Assembly (NCBI RefSeq): GCF_900116445.1
Contig: NZ_FPBH01000002.1
Span: 372,001 to 436,000 of the forward strand
Direction of reading: 5' to 3'
DNA length: 64,000 nucleotides
Source of the DNA: Paraburkholderia aspalathi
GTDB taxonomy: Bacteria > Pseudomonadota > Gammaproteobacteria > Burkholderiales > Burkholderiaceae
A program made the position numbers and the translations under genes. Position 1 is the stretch's first letter; every line of letters starts with the position of its first letter. The notes below the pieces were generated by a model that saw only the letters and a program-made list of their open reading frames with translations, did not search any database and was not told the origin of the DNA. Positions 24,843-33,079 of this stretch are shown piece by piece.

Positions 24843-25817
24843 ATGAATAGCCCGCGGATCATCGAACGAACCAGTAAGCGTCAATTCGACGACTTGATGC
24901 TGGGCAGTATCGAGCTGTTCTGTCTCGCCGCGGAACTGGAGAGCTTTACGGACGCCGCCACCGCGGCCGGCGTCACGCCTGCGGCGGTGAGCCGCTCGGT
25001 ATCGCGGCTCGAGGAGCGCCTGGAGGTGCGGCTCTTCGTCAGAACCACGCGCCGTATCCGGCTGACCGACGCGGGTAGAACATACTACGAGCGTTGCCGC
25101 GAGGCGCTCGGACAACTCCTCGACGCGGAGCGCGAAGCGACCGGCCAGCAGTCCGCCGCCGCCGGCGTGTTGCGCATCAGCATGCCGACACCCTACGCGC
25201 ACTATCGCGTGCTGCCCATCCTGCCGGCGTTCCGCGAACAACATCCGCAGGTGCACGTCGACGTCCACATCAGCAATCGCAACATCGATTTCGCCGAAGA
25301 AGGCTTCGATCTGGCGATTCGCGGCAGCGCGCCGGGTGAATCAAATCTGATTGCCCGCAAGCTCGAGGACGCGGAACTGGTCGTGGTGGCCAGTCCCGCT
25401 TATCTGTCGCGAGCCGGAATGCCCAGGTCGGTCGACGACCTCACGCACCACGATTGCATCCAGTTCGACCTGCCGAGCAGTGGCCGCAAAATTCCCTGGC
25501 TGTTCAAAGACGGGGAGCACATGCAGGAGCATTTCACGGACGGCGGTTATTCGAGCGCGGGCGACGTACTCGGTGGCGTGACGTTGGCGCGCTGCGGCGC
25601 GGGACTGTTCCAGACGTATCGTTTCGTGGTTGAGCGGGACCTGACGGCGGGCGGTCTGGTGGAAGTCTTGCCGGCGTTCGGCGGCGCCTCGCGGCCGTTC
25701 GTGCTGCTGTATCCCCACAAGCGCCATGTGTCGTTGCGAGTACGGCGCTTCGTCGATTTTCTTGTCGAGACGCTCGGCTCCGCCCGGCACGACGACGCCA
25801 CCTCGACCCTCCCCTGA
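24843..25817 (+). CDS. LysR-family transcriptional regulator (divergent to tautomerase/nitronate genes)
   Basis: From the ATG at 24843 the protein has 324 residues; a TTG 15 bp upstream and an ATG at 24897 are alternatives. The N-terminal winged helix-turn-helix runs about residues 20-75 (SFTDAATAAGVTPAAVSRSVSRLEERL in two parts). The effector-binding domain starts near residue 105 (GVLRISMPTPYAHYRVLPIL). It is divergent to the tautomerase-nitronate monooxygenase pair with a 181 bp gap, the classical arrangement for a LysR activator and its target. The related LysR gene 13 bp downstream could share its promoter. The ligand is unknown. Confidence 0.93.
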   Translation: MNSPRIIERTSKRQFDDLMLGSIELFCLAAELESFTDAATAAGVTPAAVSRSVSRLEERLEVRLFVRTTRRIRLTDAGRTYYERCREALGQLLDAEREATGQQSAAAGVLRISMPTPYAHYRVLPILPAFREQHPQVHVDVHISNRNIDFAEEGFDLAIRGSAPGESNLIARKLEDAELVVVASPAYLSRAGMPRSVDDLTHHDCIQFDLPSSGRKIPWLFKDGEHMQEHFTDGGYSSAGDVLGGVTLARCGAGLFQTYRFVVERDLTAGGLVEVLPAFGGASRPFVLLYPHKRHVSLRVRRFVDFLVETLGSARHDDATSTLP

Positions 25818-25830
25818 AGGCTGACCGGCG

Positions 25831-26757
25831 ATGGATCGAATCGATGCGATGAAGGTGTTCGTCTGCGCCCTCGACGAAGGCAGCCTTGCCGCGGCGGGCC
25901 GGCGCCTCGGCCGCTCGCCCGCCGCCGTGAGCCGGGCCATCGCGTTTCTCGAAGCGCACGTCGGCATGGCGCTACTGCATCGCACCACGCGCACGATCAA
26001 GCTGAGCGAAGCCGGCGAGCGTTACGCCGCCTCGTGCCGACGAATCCTCACCGACCTCGAAGAAGCCGATCTGATGATTGCCGGCGAACGCGCGGCGCCG
26101 CGCGGCACGCTGACGCTGACCGCGCCCGTGGCCGCCGGTCAGGACTTTCTGCGTCCGTTACTCGACGAGTTTGTGGACCAGTATCCGGAGGTCACCGCGC
26201 GCCTCTACCTGCTCGACCGCCCCGCCAACCTGATCGACGAAGGGATCGACGTCGCGCTGCGCATTGCCCACCTGGCCGATTCGACGCTGATCGCGATGCC
26301 GGTAGGCGAAGTACGCCGCGTGGTGGTTGCCGCCCCGCGCTATCTCGCCAAACACCCGCGCCTCAAGGAACCCGCCGATCTCGCCCAGCACCGGATTATT
26401 TCGATGACCCATTTCGGCGTCGATTCGTGGAGCTTTCCGTCGTCGAACAATTCCGCCGCGCCGCAAACGGTGCACTTCACGCCACGGCTGATCGTCAACA
26501 GCGTACAAGGCGCGGTGGCCTCCGCCGTCGACGGGCACGGCGTCACGCGGCTCTTTTCGTATCACGTCGCCGAACAGGTTCGCGACGCTTCGTTGAAGAT
26601 CGTGCTGACCGGGCACGAGCAGGCGCCGCTTCCTGTTCATCTGCTCACGCCGCAAGGCCGTCTCGCGGTGCCGAAAGTCCGGGCTTTCGTCGACTTCGCG
26701 GTCCCGCGTCTGCGCGCCCATTTCAGCACGCTCAAAGCGATCACCGACGCGGATTGA
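25831..26757 (+). CDS. LysR-family transcriptional regulator (tandem paralogue)
   Basis: The 308-residue protein starts MDRIDAMKVFVCALDEGSLAAAGRRLGRSPAAVSRAIAFLE (in parts: MDRIDAMKVFVCALDEGSL, AAAGRRLGRSPAAVSRAIAF), a standard LysR helix-turn-helix. The effector domain begins near residue 92 (GTLTLTAPVAAGQDFLRPLL). It follows the preceding LysR gene by 13 bp, so they are likely one transcript. The two proteins share the layout but differ in sequence throughout, so the pair is not a recent duplication. The MFS exporter gene lies 196 bp downstream in the same direction and may be its target. Confidence 0.92.
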   Translation: MDRIDAMKVFVCALDEGSLAAAGRRLGRSPAAVSRAIAFLEAHVGMALLHRTTRTIKLSEAGERYAASCRRILTDLEEADLMIAGERAAPRGTLTLTAPVAAGQDFLRPLLDEFVDQYPEVTARLYLLDRPANLIDEGIDVALRIAHLADSTLIAMPVGEVRRVVVAAPRYLAKHPRLKEPADLAQHRIISMTHFGVDSWSFPSSNNSAAPQTVHFTPRLIVNSVQGAVASAVDGHGVTRLFSYHVAEQVRDASLKIVLTGHEQAPLPVHLLTPQGRLAVPKVRAFVDFAVPRLRAHFSTLKAITDAD

Positions 26758-26885
26758 ACCGCCGCGCGGAAGAATAGCTGCCGCACGGCGGCGATTCTCT
26801 CGCTGCGTGTTTGTTCGTAAACTGCTCGCCATGGGTAACAGCTGCGGCCAAACCTGGCTGCAACGCCAAACGCATGGAGCAGACA

Positions 26886-26957
26886 ATGGATTCAGAACAG
26901 AACGTGGTGCTCATCGCCAGTGCGCGGTTGCGCGCCGGATCACGGGGGGCGTTATGA
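26886..26957 (+). CDS. Possible 23-codon leader ORF overlapping the MFS start
   Basis: A short ORF starts at the ATG at 26886 with a good ribosome site (GGAG at 26876-26879, 6 bp spacing) and encodes 23 residues beginning MDSEQNVVLIASARL. Its TGA (26955-26957) overlaps the MFS start codon as ATGA, the arrangement of translational coupling. No protein family is recognised. It may be a leader peptide or the residue of a longer gene; coding is not proven. Confidence 0.4.
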   Translation: MDSEQNVVLIASARLRAGSRGAL

Positions 26958-28228
26958 ATCAGCCAGCTAACGCCGCGGCCGGTGAGGTTGGGATCGGCTT
27001 TACAAACAACACCACCAGCTACGCCGCACGAAACACGCTCTACTGGCGCCGCAACCTGTTCATTTGCGTGTTCGGCTCATTTACCACGCTGGTTAGTTTG
27101 AGCATGCTGCTGCCGTTTCTGCCGCTCTACGTGCAGCAACTCGGCGTGACTTCGCAGGCTGCGATCGTGCAGTGGTCAGGCGTGGCGTTCGGTGCAACCT
27201 TTCTCGGCACGGCCGTCACGGCGCCGCTCTGGGGACGTCTGGCCGATCGTTACGGACGCAAGCCAATGCTCGTGAGGGCGGCGGTCGGCATGGCGATCGT
27301 GATGTCCTTGATCGGTATGGCGCACAACGTGACCGAACTGGTGATATTGCGGCTGCTGGCCGGATTGATCGGCGGCTATGCGTCGGCGTCGATTGTGATG
27401 ATCGGCACCCAGGCGCCGCGCGAACGTGCGGGATGGGCGCTCGGCATCCTGTCGACCGGCTCGCTGGCGGGCAGTCTCGTGGGTCCGTTGGTGGGCGGTG
27501 TGCTGCCTTCGGTGATCAGCATTCGCAGTACGTTCTTTGCCGGCGGCGCGATGATCGCAGTTGCCGCTCTGCTGACGATCCTGTTCGTACGCGAAGATTT
27601 TCACCCGGACTCCGACGCCAAAGCGCGCGCCTCGACCCACGCCGCGGCGCCGAAGCTCGCCAACCGCACCGTGATGATCACGCTGCTGCTTACCGCGATG
27701 ATGGTGCTGCTCGCCAATATGTCGATCGAGCCGATCATCACCGTCTATATCTCGCACCTCAACGTGCCGACCGACCATCTGGCCCGCACCGCCGGCATCG
27801 TGATGGCGTGCTCGGCGTTCGGCAGCATGCTGACCGCGGCGCGGCTTGGCGCACTGGCGGATCGGATCGGCAGCTGGAACGTGATTATTGGTTGCCTCGT
27901 GTTGACCGGGCTCGTGATGGTGCCGCAAGCATTCGTCACGCACTGGTGGCAACTGGCGGCCCTGCGCGGGTTGATGGGGATGACACTGGCCGGTCTGCTG
28001 CCGTCGATCGCGAAACTGGTTCGGCACACGGCCACGGAAAGTCAGTCAGGAACGATGCTCGGGTATCTGCAGTCGGCGCAATTCGCCGGTCAGGTTGTCG
28101 GACCGCTGATCGGTGGCGTGATTGGCGTCCATCTCGGTCTGCACGCTGTGTTCTTTGTCACGGGTTCGTTGTTGATTGCCTGCGCTGTGCTCGGTCAAGC
28201 TGTGCGAAATCGGCCGACGCACGCGTGA
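26954..28228 (+). CDS. MFS multidrug efflux transporter (MdtG-like)
   Basis: From the ATG at 26954 (GGGGGG ribosome site at 26944-26949) the protein has 424 residues and about 12 membrane helices. The cytoplasmic loop after helix 2 reads WGRLADRYGRKPMLVRAAVG, the MFS motif A. An RLLAGLIGGYASASIVMIG segment in helix 4 and the repeated motif in the second half (LGALADRIGSWN) complete the two-domain layout. The sequence resembles MdtG/Bcr-type drug:H+ antiporters. It follows two LysR genes on the same strand, with a short leader ORF overlapping its start. The substrate is unknown. Confidence 0.9.
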   Translation: MNQPANAAAGEVGIGFTNNTTSYAARNTLYWRRNLFICVFGSFTTLVSLSMLLPFLPLYVQQLGVTSQAAIVQWSGVAFGATFLGTAVTAPLWGRLADRYGRKPMLVRAAVGMAIVMSLIGMAHNVTELVILRLLAGLIGGYASASIVMIGTQAPRERAGWALGILSTGSLAGSLVGPLVGGVLPSVISIRSTFFAGGAMIAVAALLTILFVREDFHPDSDAKARASTHAAAPKLANRTVMITLLLTAMMVLLANMSIEPIITVYISHLNVPTDHLARTAGIVMACSAFGSMLTAARLGALADRIGSWNVIIGCLVLTGLVMVPQAFVTHWWQLAALRGLMGMTLAGLLPSIAKLVRHTATESQSGTMLGYLQSAQFAGQVVGPLIGGVIGVHLGLHAVFFVTGSLLIACAVLGQAVRNRPTHA

Positions 28229-28491
28229 CGGCTTCCTGCGTGTTGTTCCGCGTCGAAAGAAACAATGCCGGCAGCGGGACACGGGCGCCACCGGACTACA
28301 ACGCGGGCTCAACCTCCCGCAACGGCGAGTGTCCGGGCGGCAAGCGGCGCAATGCCCACGCATCGCTCGCCGCCACAATCGCGCCCTGCAATGCAGCACC
28401 ATGACCGAACGCTGCAATTGCCTTTCATAGCCCTTCCTTGAATGATTACTGGTTTGACGAATCATGTTGTTGTCGCAATGCATCTGGAGGC

Positions 28492-28953
28492 TTAGTCTTC
28501 CGACGAACGCATCGACACGTCGTCGACGACCACCCCTCTCAACCCCTCCCGCAACGCCGTAACATTGTCTACACCGTTCAGTTGCTCGAACTTCCGCTGC
28601 GCTTCCTGCCAGAGAGGGGCCGCCCTTTCGTGCAGGCGCCGTCCTTCTTCGGTGAGTTCGACAAGGCGGCTTCGGCCGTCCGTGGGCGAGGGCTTGATCG
28701 TGACGAAGCCGTCACGTTCCAGGAAGCCAACCATTTTCCCCATCGCCGTTCGTTCGATATCGAGCCGTTCGGCAAGGGCATTGACCGGGGTACTTCCCAC
28801 CTCGTTTAGGGCGGCCAGGGTGAGGAATTGCGTGATGCGCAGACCCGCGGGCTCGAGATGGCTGTCGTAGAGTCGGGAGATCTGCCTGCTCGCTTTCCTC
28901 ACGGCGAAGCAGTTGCATTGATCGATTCCAAGCGGCTGGTTGACCGGCAACAT
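28492..28953 (-). CDS. MarR-family transcriptional regulator
   Basis: The ATG at 28953 gives 153 residues and has AGGAG 8 bp upstream; a GTG at 28962 would be too close to that site. The winged-helix region runs about residues 40-110 (AALNEVGSTPVNALAERLDIERTAMGKMV in parts) with the wing KPSPTDGRSRLVELTEEG, the MarR signature. It lies at the downstream end of the minus-strand group NmrA-like, NTF2-like and SDR, about 160 bp after the SDR. It may control that group or the convergent MFS gene. The ligand is unknown. Confidence 0.92.
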   Translation of the reverse strand: MLPVNQPLGIDQCNCFAVRKASRQISRLYDSHLEPAGLRITQFLTLAALNEVGSTPVNALAERLDIERTAMGKMVGFLERDGFVTIKPSPTDGRSRLVELTEEGRRLHERAAPLWQEAQRKFEQLNGVDNVTALREGLRGVVVDDVSMRSSED

Positions 28954-29115
28954 CTGTTTCACTCCTGATTTCGGTTAATTGGGCGAACGCTGCGCGCGCG
29001 TCGCGTGAAGGTACGGCGGTATGTTTCGATGAAAGCCGGGAGCGACAGCGCTGGCGTACGGCGAACTGCGCACCTCATGTCTCGCTGCTGAAACCGACCG
29101 GCGTCATCTCGGTGT

Positions 29116-29829
29116 TCAAAGCCCTGCAGGCGGTGTGATGTAGCCGGGTATCTCGGCCGCAAGCGTGCTCTTCAGCACCGCTGTCCCCTCGTCGGCCATA
29201 ACCTCGCTCTTGCCGGCCGCGAGAGCGTCGTAGGTCTGCCGCACGACGTCCTCGGGACTGGCTTTCGGCACGTCAATGCCGTTGGTCAGATCCGTATCCA
29301 CGAACCCGACGTGCAGGCCCAGAACCTGGATGCCACGCTCGTGCAGGTGAAAGCGAAGCTGGTTTGTGTAACTCCAGGCTGCGGCCTTCGACGCGGCATA
29401 CGGTGTCAGATAGGGCCGCGGAAGCCACACGATGTCGGAAAGCACGTTGATGATGGCAGCATGCGGCTGGGCCGCCAACATCTGCTCGAAGGCCTGTGTG
29501 ACGCGCACTACGCCGTAGTAGTTGGTATCGAACATGCGGGTGGATTGCGCTTCCACGTCGGCCGCCAAAGGCCCGTCGATCAGCGCGGCAATGCCAGCGT
29601 TGTTGATCAGCAGAGTCGTATCCGCCGCCAGTTTCGCGGCCTCGGCGATCGACGCCGTATCCGTGACATCGATCCTGACCGGCACAATGCCCGGCTCGTC
29701 GAAACCGCTCGTGTTGCGCATGCCTGCGTATACTTTCGCCGCGCCGCGCCGACGTGCCTCTCGTGCAAAAGCCAGGCCCAAGCCACGATTGGCACCGGTG
29801 ATGAAGACGGTAGCGTTCCTGATATCCAT
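29116..29829 (-). CDS. Short-chain dehydrogenase/reductase (SDR)
   Basis: The ATG at 29829 is preceded by GAGGAG; the protein has 237 residues. The nucleotide-binding motif is TGANRGLG (11-18), then INNAG (75-79), Ser131 in NVLSD, and Tyr144/Lys148 in YAASK, so the classical SDR catalytic set is complete. The C-terminus is short (YITPPAGL). It is the last gene of a three-gene minus-strand group with an NTF2-like protein and an NmrA-like protein, all probably controlled by the palindromes upstream of the first gene. The substrate is unknown. Confidence 0.9.
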   Translation of the reverse strand: MDIRNATVFITGANRGLGLAFAREARRRGAAKVYAGMRNTSGFDEPGIVPVRIDVTDTASIAEAAKLAADTTLLINNAGIAALIDGPLAADVEAQSTRMFDTNYYGVVRVTQAFEQMLAAQPHAAIINVLSDIVWLPRPYLTPYAASKAAAWSYTNQLRFHLHERGIQVLGLHVGFVDTDLTNGIDVPKASPEDVVRQTYDALAAGKSEVMADEGTAVLKSTLAAEIPGYITPPAGL

Positions 29830-29901
29830 GACAAGCTCCTCTTTCAAAAGCCGCATACGGGGGGAGAGTCAACTCCCGCCACTAGCCTGCGGGTGTTTGG
29901 T

Positions 29902-30276
29902 TCAAAGAAAGATGTTTTCCGGCAACTGCTTCGAAAGCGCCTCCCGCAGATGGGTGGCGAGAGTCAGTACAGCGCCAAGCGGGCTCATCCGCACACTGAC
30001 ACGCGGCACCGATCCGTCGGAGTTGCGATCGACGACAACGGCCGCGCTCAACTTCTCGCCGCTCGTCAGAACAGCCTCGTATTCAAGAAAAAGCCGCGAG
30101 CCGACGGTATGAAGAAACGTGGGCGTCTGTGAGACGTAGAAGGTTCCGACGGCGTCGACGGCGAGGCGGATGTCGTCGCGCCCGACTACGGGACTGCGCA
30201 ACACTGAGCTGACCAGCTCCGCGTCAGCCGTCAGATCATCGAGAAACGGGTGACGCTCATCTTGGGTGAGTGACAT
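29902..30276 (-). CDS. NTF2/SnoaL-like small protein
   Basis: From the ATG at 30276 the protein has 124 residues, the length and pattern (helices, then FLEYEAVLTSGEKLSAAVVV as curved strands) of the NTF2-like fold. Such proteins are often isomerases, hydrolases or binding proteins for small hydrophobic molecules. Motifs diagnostic of a particular reaction are absent. Longer in-frame extension upstream overlaps the NmrA-like gene and lacks coding character. It sits 31 bp after the NmrA-like gene and 72 bp before the SDR gene, in the same direction. Confidence 0.75.
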   Translation of the reverse strand: MSLTQDERHPFLDDLTADAELVSSVLRSPVVGRDDIRLAVDAVGTFYVSQTPTFLHTVGSRLFLEYEAVLTSGEKLSAAVVVDRNSDGSVPRVSVRMSPLGAVLTLATHLREALSKQLPENIFL

Positions 30277-30307
30277 TTTCAAACCTCGATTCGCTTTAAG
30301 GACGTGT

Positions 30308-31189
30308 TCACACGAATGCGGCCCGATTTTTGGCGACGAAATTCTGGACCGAAAGCGGCGGCTTTCCGGTGATCTTCTCGACGGCATCGTTGGTGCCTGA
30401 GAAGATGCCGTCGCGGTAGTTCTGCGCGACTTCGACCAGATGCTGCGTGAGGAACGGCGGAAACTTGTAAAGGGTTTCCATCTTGATTCGGAATTCCTCG
30501 ATAGAAGTCGGCGCGTATTCGATCCGGGCACCGAGAACCTCGCTCATCGCGGCTGCGATCTCGACATGGTTCATCTCGACGGGGCCGTGGAGCGTGTAGG
30601 TCTTGCCCTCGTGGCCTTCGGGGTTGGCGAGGACATGGGCGATGACGCGTCCCTGATCATCGGTGGCGATGGGCGCGTGACGGCCGTTGCCAAAGGGAAA
30701 TTCAATCTTCTTCGTGGCCCAGATCTCCCTTGCAAAATGCGGATAGACGAGCCAATCGGCAAAGAAGGTGGGGCGCAAGTGCGTAGTCGCGACACCTGAC
30801 CAATCAAAGACCTGCTCGGAAACCCAGTGGTCCTGTGCTGCGTGGCTCGTCGACTCCCGGCGTGCGGAAATCTGCGACATGTTGACGATCGCTGTAACGC
30901 CCGCTTCCTTTGCTGCCTGCGCGAAATAGGCCGCGGCCCCGATGATTCCGGGCGCGATTGGATGAAGGAAATAGGCCGATCGGATTCCTTCCATCGCTGC
31001 CCGAATGTCGTTGATGTCGGTGAAGTCCCCGACCGCGATATCGACACCGCGCTGCCTCAGGGCGGCCGCTCGATCGTCATCTGTGCGCACATATGCCCGC
31101 ACGCGTTTGTCCATCTTGAGCAGTTCGTCAATGGCAATACCTCCGGTCCGTCCGGTCGCACCGCTCACAAGAATCTCAGCCTCGTTCAT
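30308..31189 (-). CDS. NmrA-like atypical SDR (NAD(P)H-binding protein)
   Basis: The ATG at 31189 gives 293 residues. The N-terminal Rossmann motif is SGATGRTGG (9-17), characteristic of NmrA-like and quinone-reductase-type atypical SDRs that lack the usual Tyr-x3-Lys site. A conserved DHWVSEQVFDWSGVATTHLRPTFF segment follows (in parts: DHWVSEQVFDWSG, THLRPTFFADW). Such proteins either reduce quinones with NADPH or sense redox state. It is the first gene of the group NmrA-NTF2-SDR, and a pair of palindromes lies just upstream, 23 bp from the start. The frame upstream of 31189 runs through those palindromes and is not coding. Confidence 0.88.
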   Translation of the reverse strand: MNEAEILVSGATGRTGGIAIDELLKMDKRVRAYVRTDDDRAAALRQRGVDIAVGDFTDINDIRAAMEGIRSAYFLHPIAPGIIGAAAYFAQAAKEAGVTAIVNMSQISARRESTSHAAQDHWVSEQVFDWSGVATTHLRPTFFADWLVYPHFAREIWATKKIEFPFGNGRHAPIATDDQGRVIAHVLANPEGHEGKTYTLHGPVEMNHVEIAAAMSEVLGARIEYAPTSIEEFRIKMETLYKFPPFLTQHLVEVAQNYRDGIFSGTNDAVEKITGKPPLSVQNFVAKNRAAFV

Positions 31190-31211
31190 CGCTTCGCTCC
31201 ATTTGAAAGTA

Positions 31212-31253
31212 AGAGCATATGCTCTCTTGAAGCAAGAATAGGAGCATGTGCTC
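31212..31253 (-). promoter_or_regulatory. Twin palindromic operators upstream of the NmrA-like gene
   Basis: AGAGCATATGCTCT (31212-31225) is a perfect 14-bp palindrome, and GAGCATGTGCTC (31242-31253) is a near-perfect second copy; their centres are 29 bp apart. They lie 23-64 bp upstream of the start of the minus-strand operon, in promoter position. A dimeric repressor of the TetR or MarR type probably binds both. Confidence 0.75.
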
Positions 31254-32001
31254 GCACTGTCAAGTTTTTCTGGTTCTTGCGCAGCCCGAGGGACACCACG
31301 CTCGATTCGGCTGGCGGCATTGCTAGCGACGCATCGACGGGCTGCTGCGTAGGTGCCCCGCAATGCGAAGCGCCTGAAGGTGTCGATATCGTCCCTGCTT
31401 ATCTGAATGGCGAGATGTTCAATATCTACGACCGTTGGGATCGACGAAGCGATTCCCTATGGTGTGACGAGGGCGCTGAGATCAGTAAGGGCCTCGAGAT
31501 TCCGAACTACCCGCAGATGCGTAGATCCGTACCAAAACCAAACCGCAAATTGTCGTTTGCGCAGGTCAGCGATAAAAATACAAAGGCCGAGATGCGACTG
31601 ATCAGCTAGATGTGTGAGGGGCCGCTACTGTCTCTGGAGCCGACATTTGAGTGTCCATCCGCGGGCGCGAGCGAACGACTGAAAATGGCCGATCTGGAAG
31701 TTCGGCCAGCCCCCGTCAGTCATCAGATCGGCCTCGGCTCGAATTTCTCCTGTCGACCCGGAGCGGTCCTTCGGCTGCGTGATCTGAATGACCGGAGTTT
31801 GGTGCACCTGACGTCGGGTCACTGTCTGGCCTTCCGTCACAGTTCACCTGCCCTAAATTCATGACGGCAGGTCCAGTAATTGCGCGAAATTTGAACCTCG
31901 CATCCAGCATGCGTCGCCGGCTCTGGCGACATGTGCCGTCGCGTGTCTGTAAGTGTTATCTCGCGCCCATATTACTGGTAGAAGTTAGAAGGAGATTCCA
32001 A
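31254..32001. other. Gene-poor region, no supported gene
   Basis: About 750 bp show no reading frame with convincing codon use, start site or family. Several short frames of 60-90 codons overlap on both strands, and none is favoured. The base composition is less GC-rich than the neighbouring genes. The stretch could be decayed DNA. The last 20 bp (AAGGAG before 32002) are the ribosome site of the following gene. Confidence 0.6.
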
Positions 32002-32211
32002 ATGAAAACCATGACGTGCAAGGAGCTCGGCGGCCAATGTGATCAGGAGTTATCGGCTGAATCATGGGATGAAATGGTAAAAGTCATGACGAAACACGTC
32101 ATGGAAAAGCATCCGGATGTCGCGAAGGAAATGGAAAAGATGCACAAACAAGATCCGCAGAAGTGGGGGAAAGAAATGAAACCAAAATGGAACGCGGCGC
32201 CCGACCTTTGA
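32002..32211 (+). CDS. DUF1059 small protein
   Basis: The 69-residue protein starts at the ATG at 32002 with an AAGGAG site about 8 bp upstream. It begins MKTMTCKELGGQCDQEL, the C-x3-GGxC pattern of DUF1059 (C6 and C13). The following helices (DEMVKVMTKHVMEKHPDV) contain His residues that, with the cysteines, could bind metal. This is a conserved stress-associated small protein of unknown function. A terminator-like hairpin lies about 130 bp downstream. It is isolated, with no operon partner. Confidence 0.8.
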   Translation: MKTMTCKELGGQCDQELSAESWDEMVKVMTKHVMEKHPDVAKEMEKMHKQDPQKWGKEMKPKWNAAPDL

Positions 32212-32341
32212 ACGTTCGCCGAGTCTCGAGTGCCCGGTCTGTCTGCGACGGTCCCAACCGATTCCGCTTGTTGTTGCTGAACAGGCGGTTGAGGAACTTG
32301 AGCATCATTCGTCCTTTTTCCTGGCCAACTCCATACAGCAG

Positions 32342-32369
32342 ACCGGCAAAACTGGGATGCCGGTTTTTT
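32342..32369 (+). terminator. Rho-independent terminator downstream of the DUF1059 gene
   Basis: ACCGGC (32342-32347) pairs with GCCGGT (32359-32364) around an 11-nt loop, followed by a run of six T (32364-32369). The 338 bp between 32212 and 32549 otherwise holds no supported gene. Confidence 0.7.
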
Positions 32370-32549
32370 GTCCTTTTCCAGGCTCAGCGGTCAGCCGTTC
32401 GAACGTCTCCGCTCTCTCGATGATGAACGCCTGGAATTGGCCCGGCATCTGCCGATAAGGAACGACCGTTTTCAAACAATGAACGGGTGTAATCTGCGGT
32501 CGTATGCACGCCATTTCGCCGACGTCGGCGCTCATTGTTTGGAGAAGCG

Positions 32550-33002
32550 ATGAACATCAGCGCAAACAAGCCTGACACTCCCACCTGTCAACTGGTGCAC
32601 GCTGGCCCACAGTTCGAGGGGAAGCAAGGGCTGACCTATGCGGTAGGTATCTCAGCTGAAAGTGTGGGATCGAAGCATGTGCATCTTCAGCTGGCAACAA
32701 TTCCGCCGGCTGCCCGGGCCAAAGCCCATCTCCATGCGGAGCATGAGACGGCCATCTATCAGCTGAGCGGCATCTCGGGATGCTGGTATGGCGAACGATT
32801 GGAGCGCCATGCGGTGGTTCGGGCCGGAGATTTCTTCTACATCCCGGCAGGGATGCCGCATGTTCCGTACAACGCGAGCGCGGATGAGCCTTGTGTCGCG
32901 GTAATCGCCCGAACCGATCCCAACGAACAGGAAAGCGTCACAATGCGGCCGGATCTTGATGCCTTGCCTGACTGGTCGAGCGTTCTGCCTTCATCGCTCT
33001 GA
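32550..33002 (+). CDS. Cupin-domain protein
   Basis: The ATG at 32550 follows GGAGAAGCG; the protein has 150 residues. A single cupin barrel is visible: motif 1 HLHAEHETAIYQLSG supplies the two His and a Glu, and motif 2 FFYIPAGMPHVPYN supplies the last His. This suggests a mononuclear metal site and either a small dioxygenase, isomerase or sensory function. It lies 77 bp upstream of an amidohydrolase in the same direction, so the two may be an operon. The substrate is unknown. Confidence 0.85.
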   Translation: MNISANKPDTPTCQLVHAGPQFEGKQGLTYAVGISAESVGSKHVHLQLATIPPAARAKAHLHAEHETAIYQLSGISGCWYGERLERHAVVRAGDFFYIPAGMPHVPYNASADEPCVAVIARTDPNEQESVTMRPDLDALPDWSSVLPSSL

Positions 33003-33079
33003 TTGAGCTGAGTGACGATGCATCTTGCCGTAGATGCCCATATTTCCGTGCTGCCGGCGCGAGGTCGCCTTCGTTAGCC

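Noticed and set aside
31254-31609. Plus-strand frame ending at 31609 that reads through the NmrA operon
   Set aside because: Most of it is opposite the NmrA-like gene and the rest has no start site or family, so I do not call a gene.
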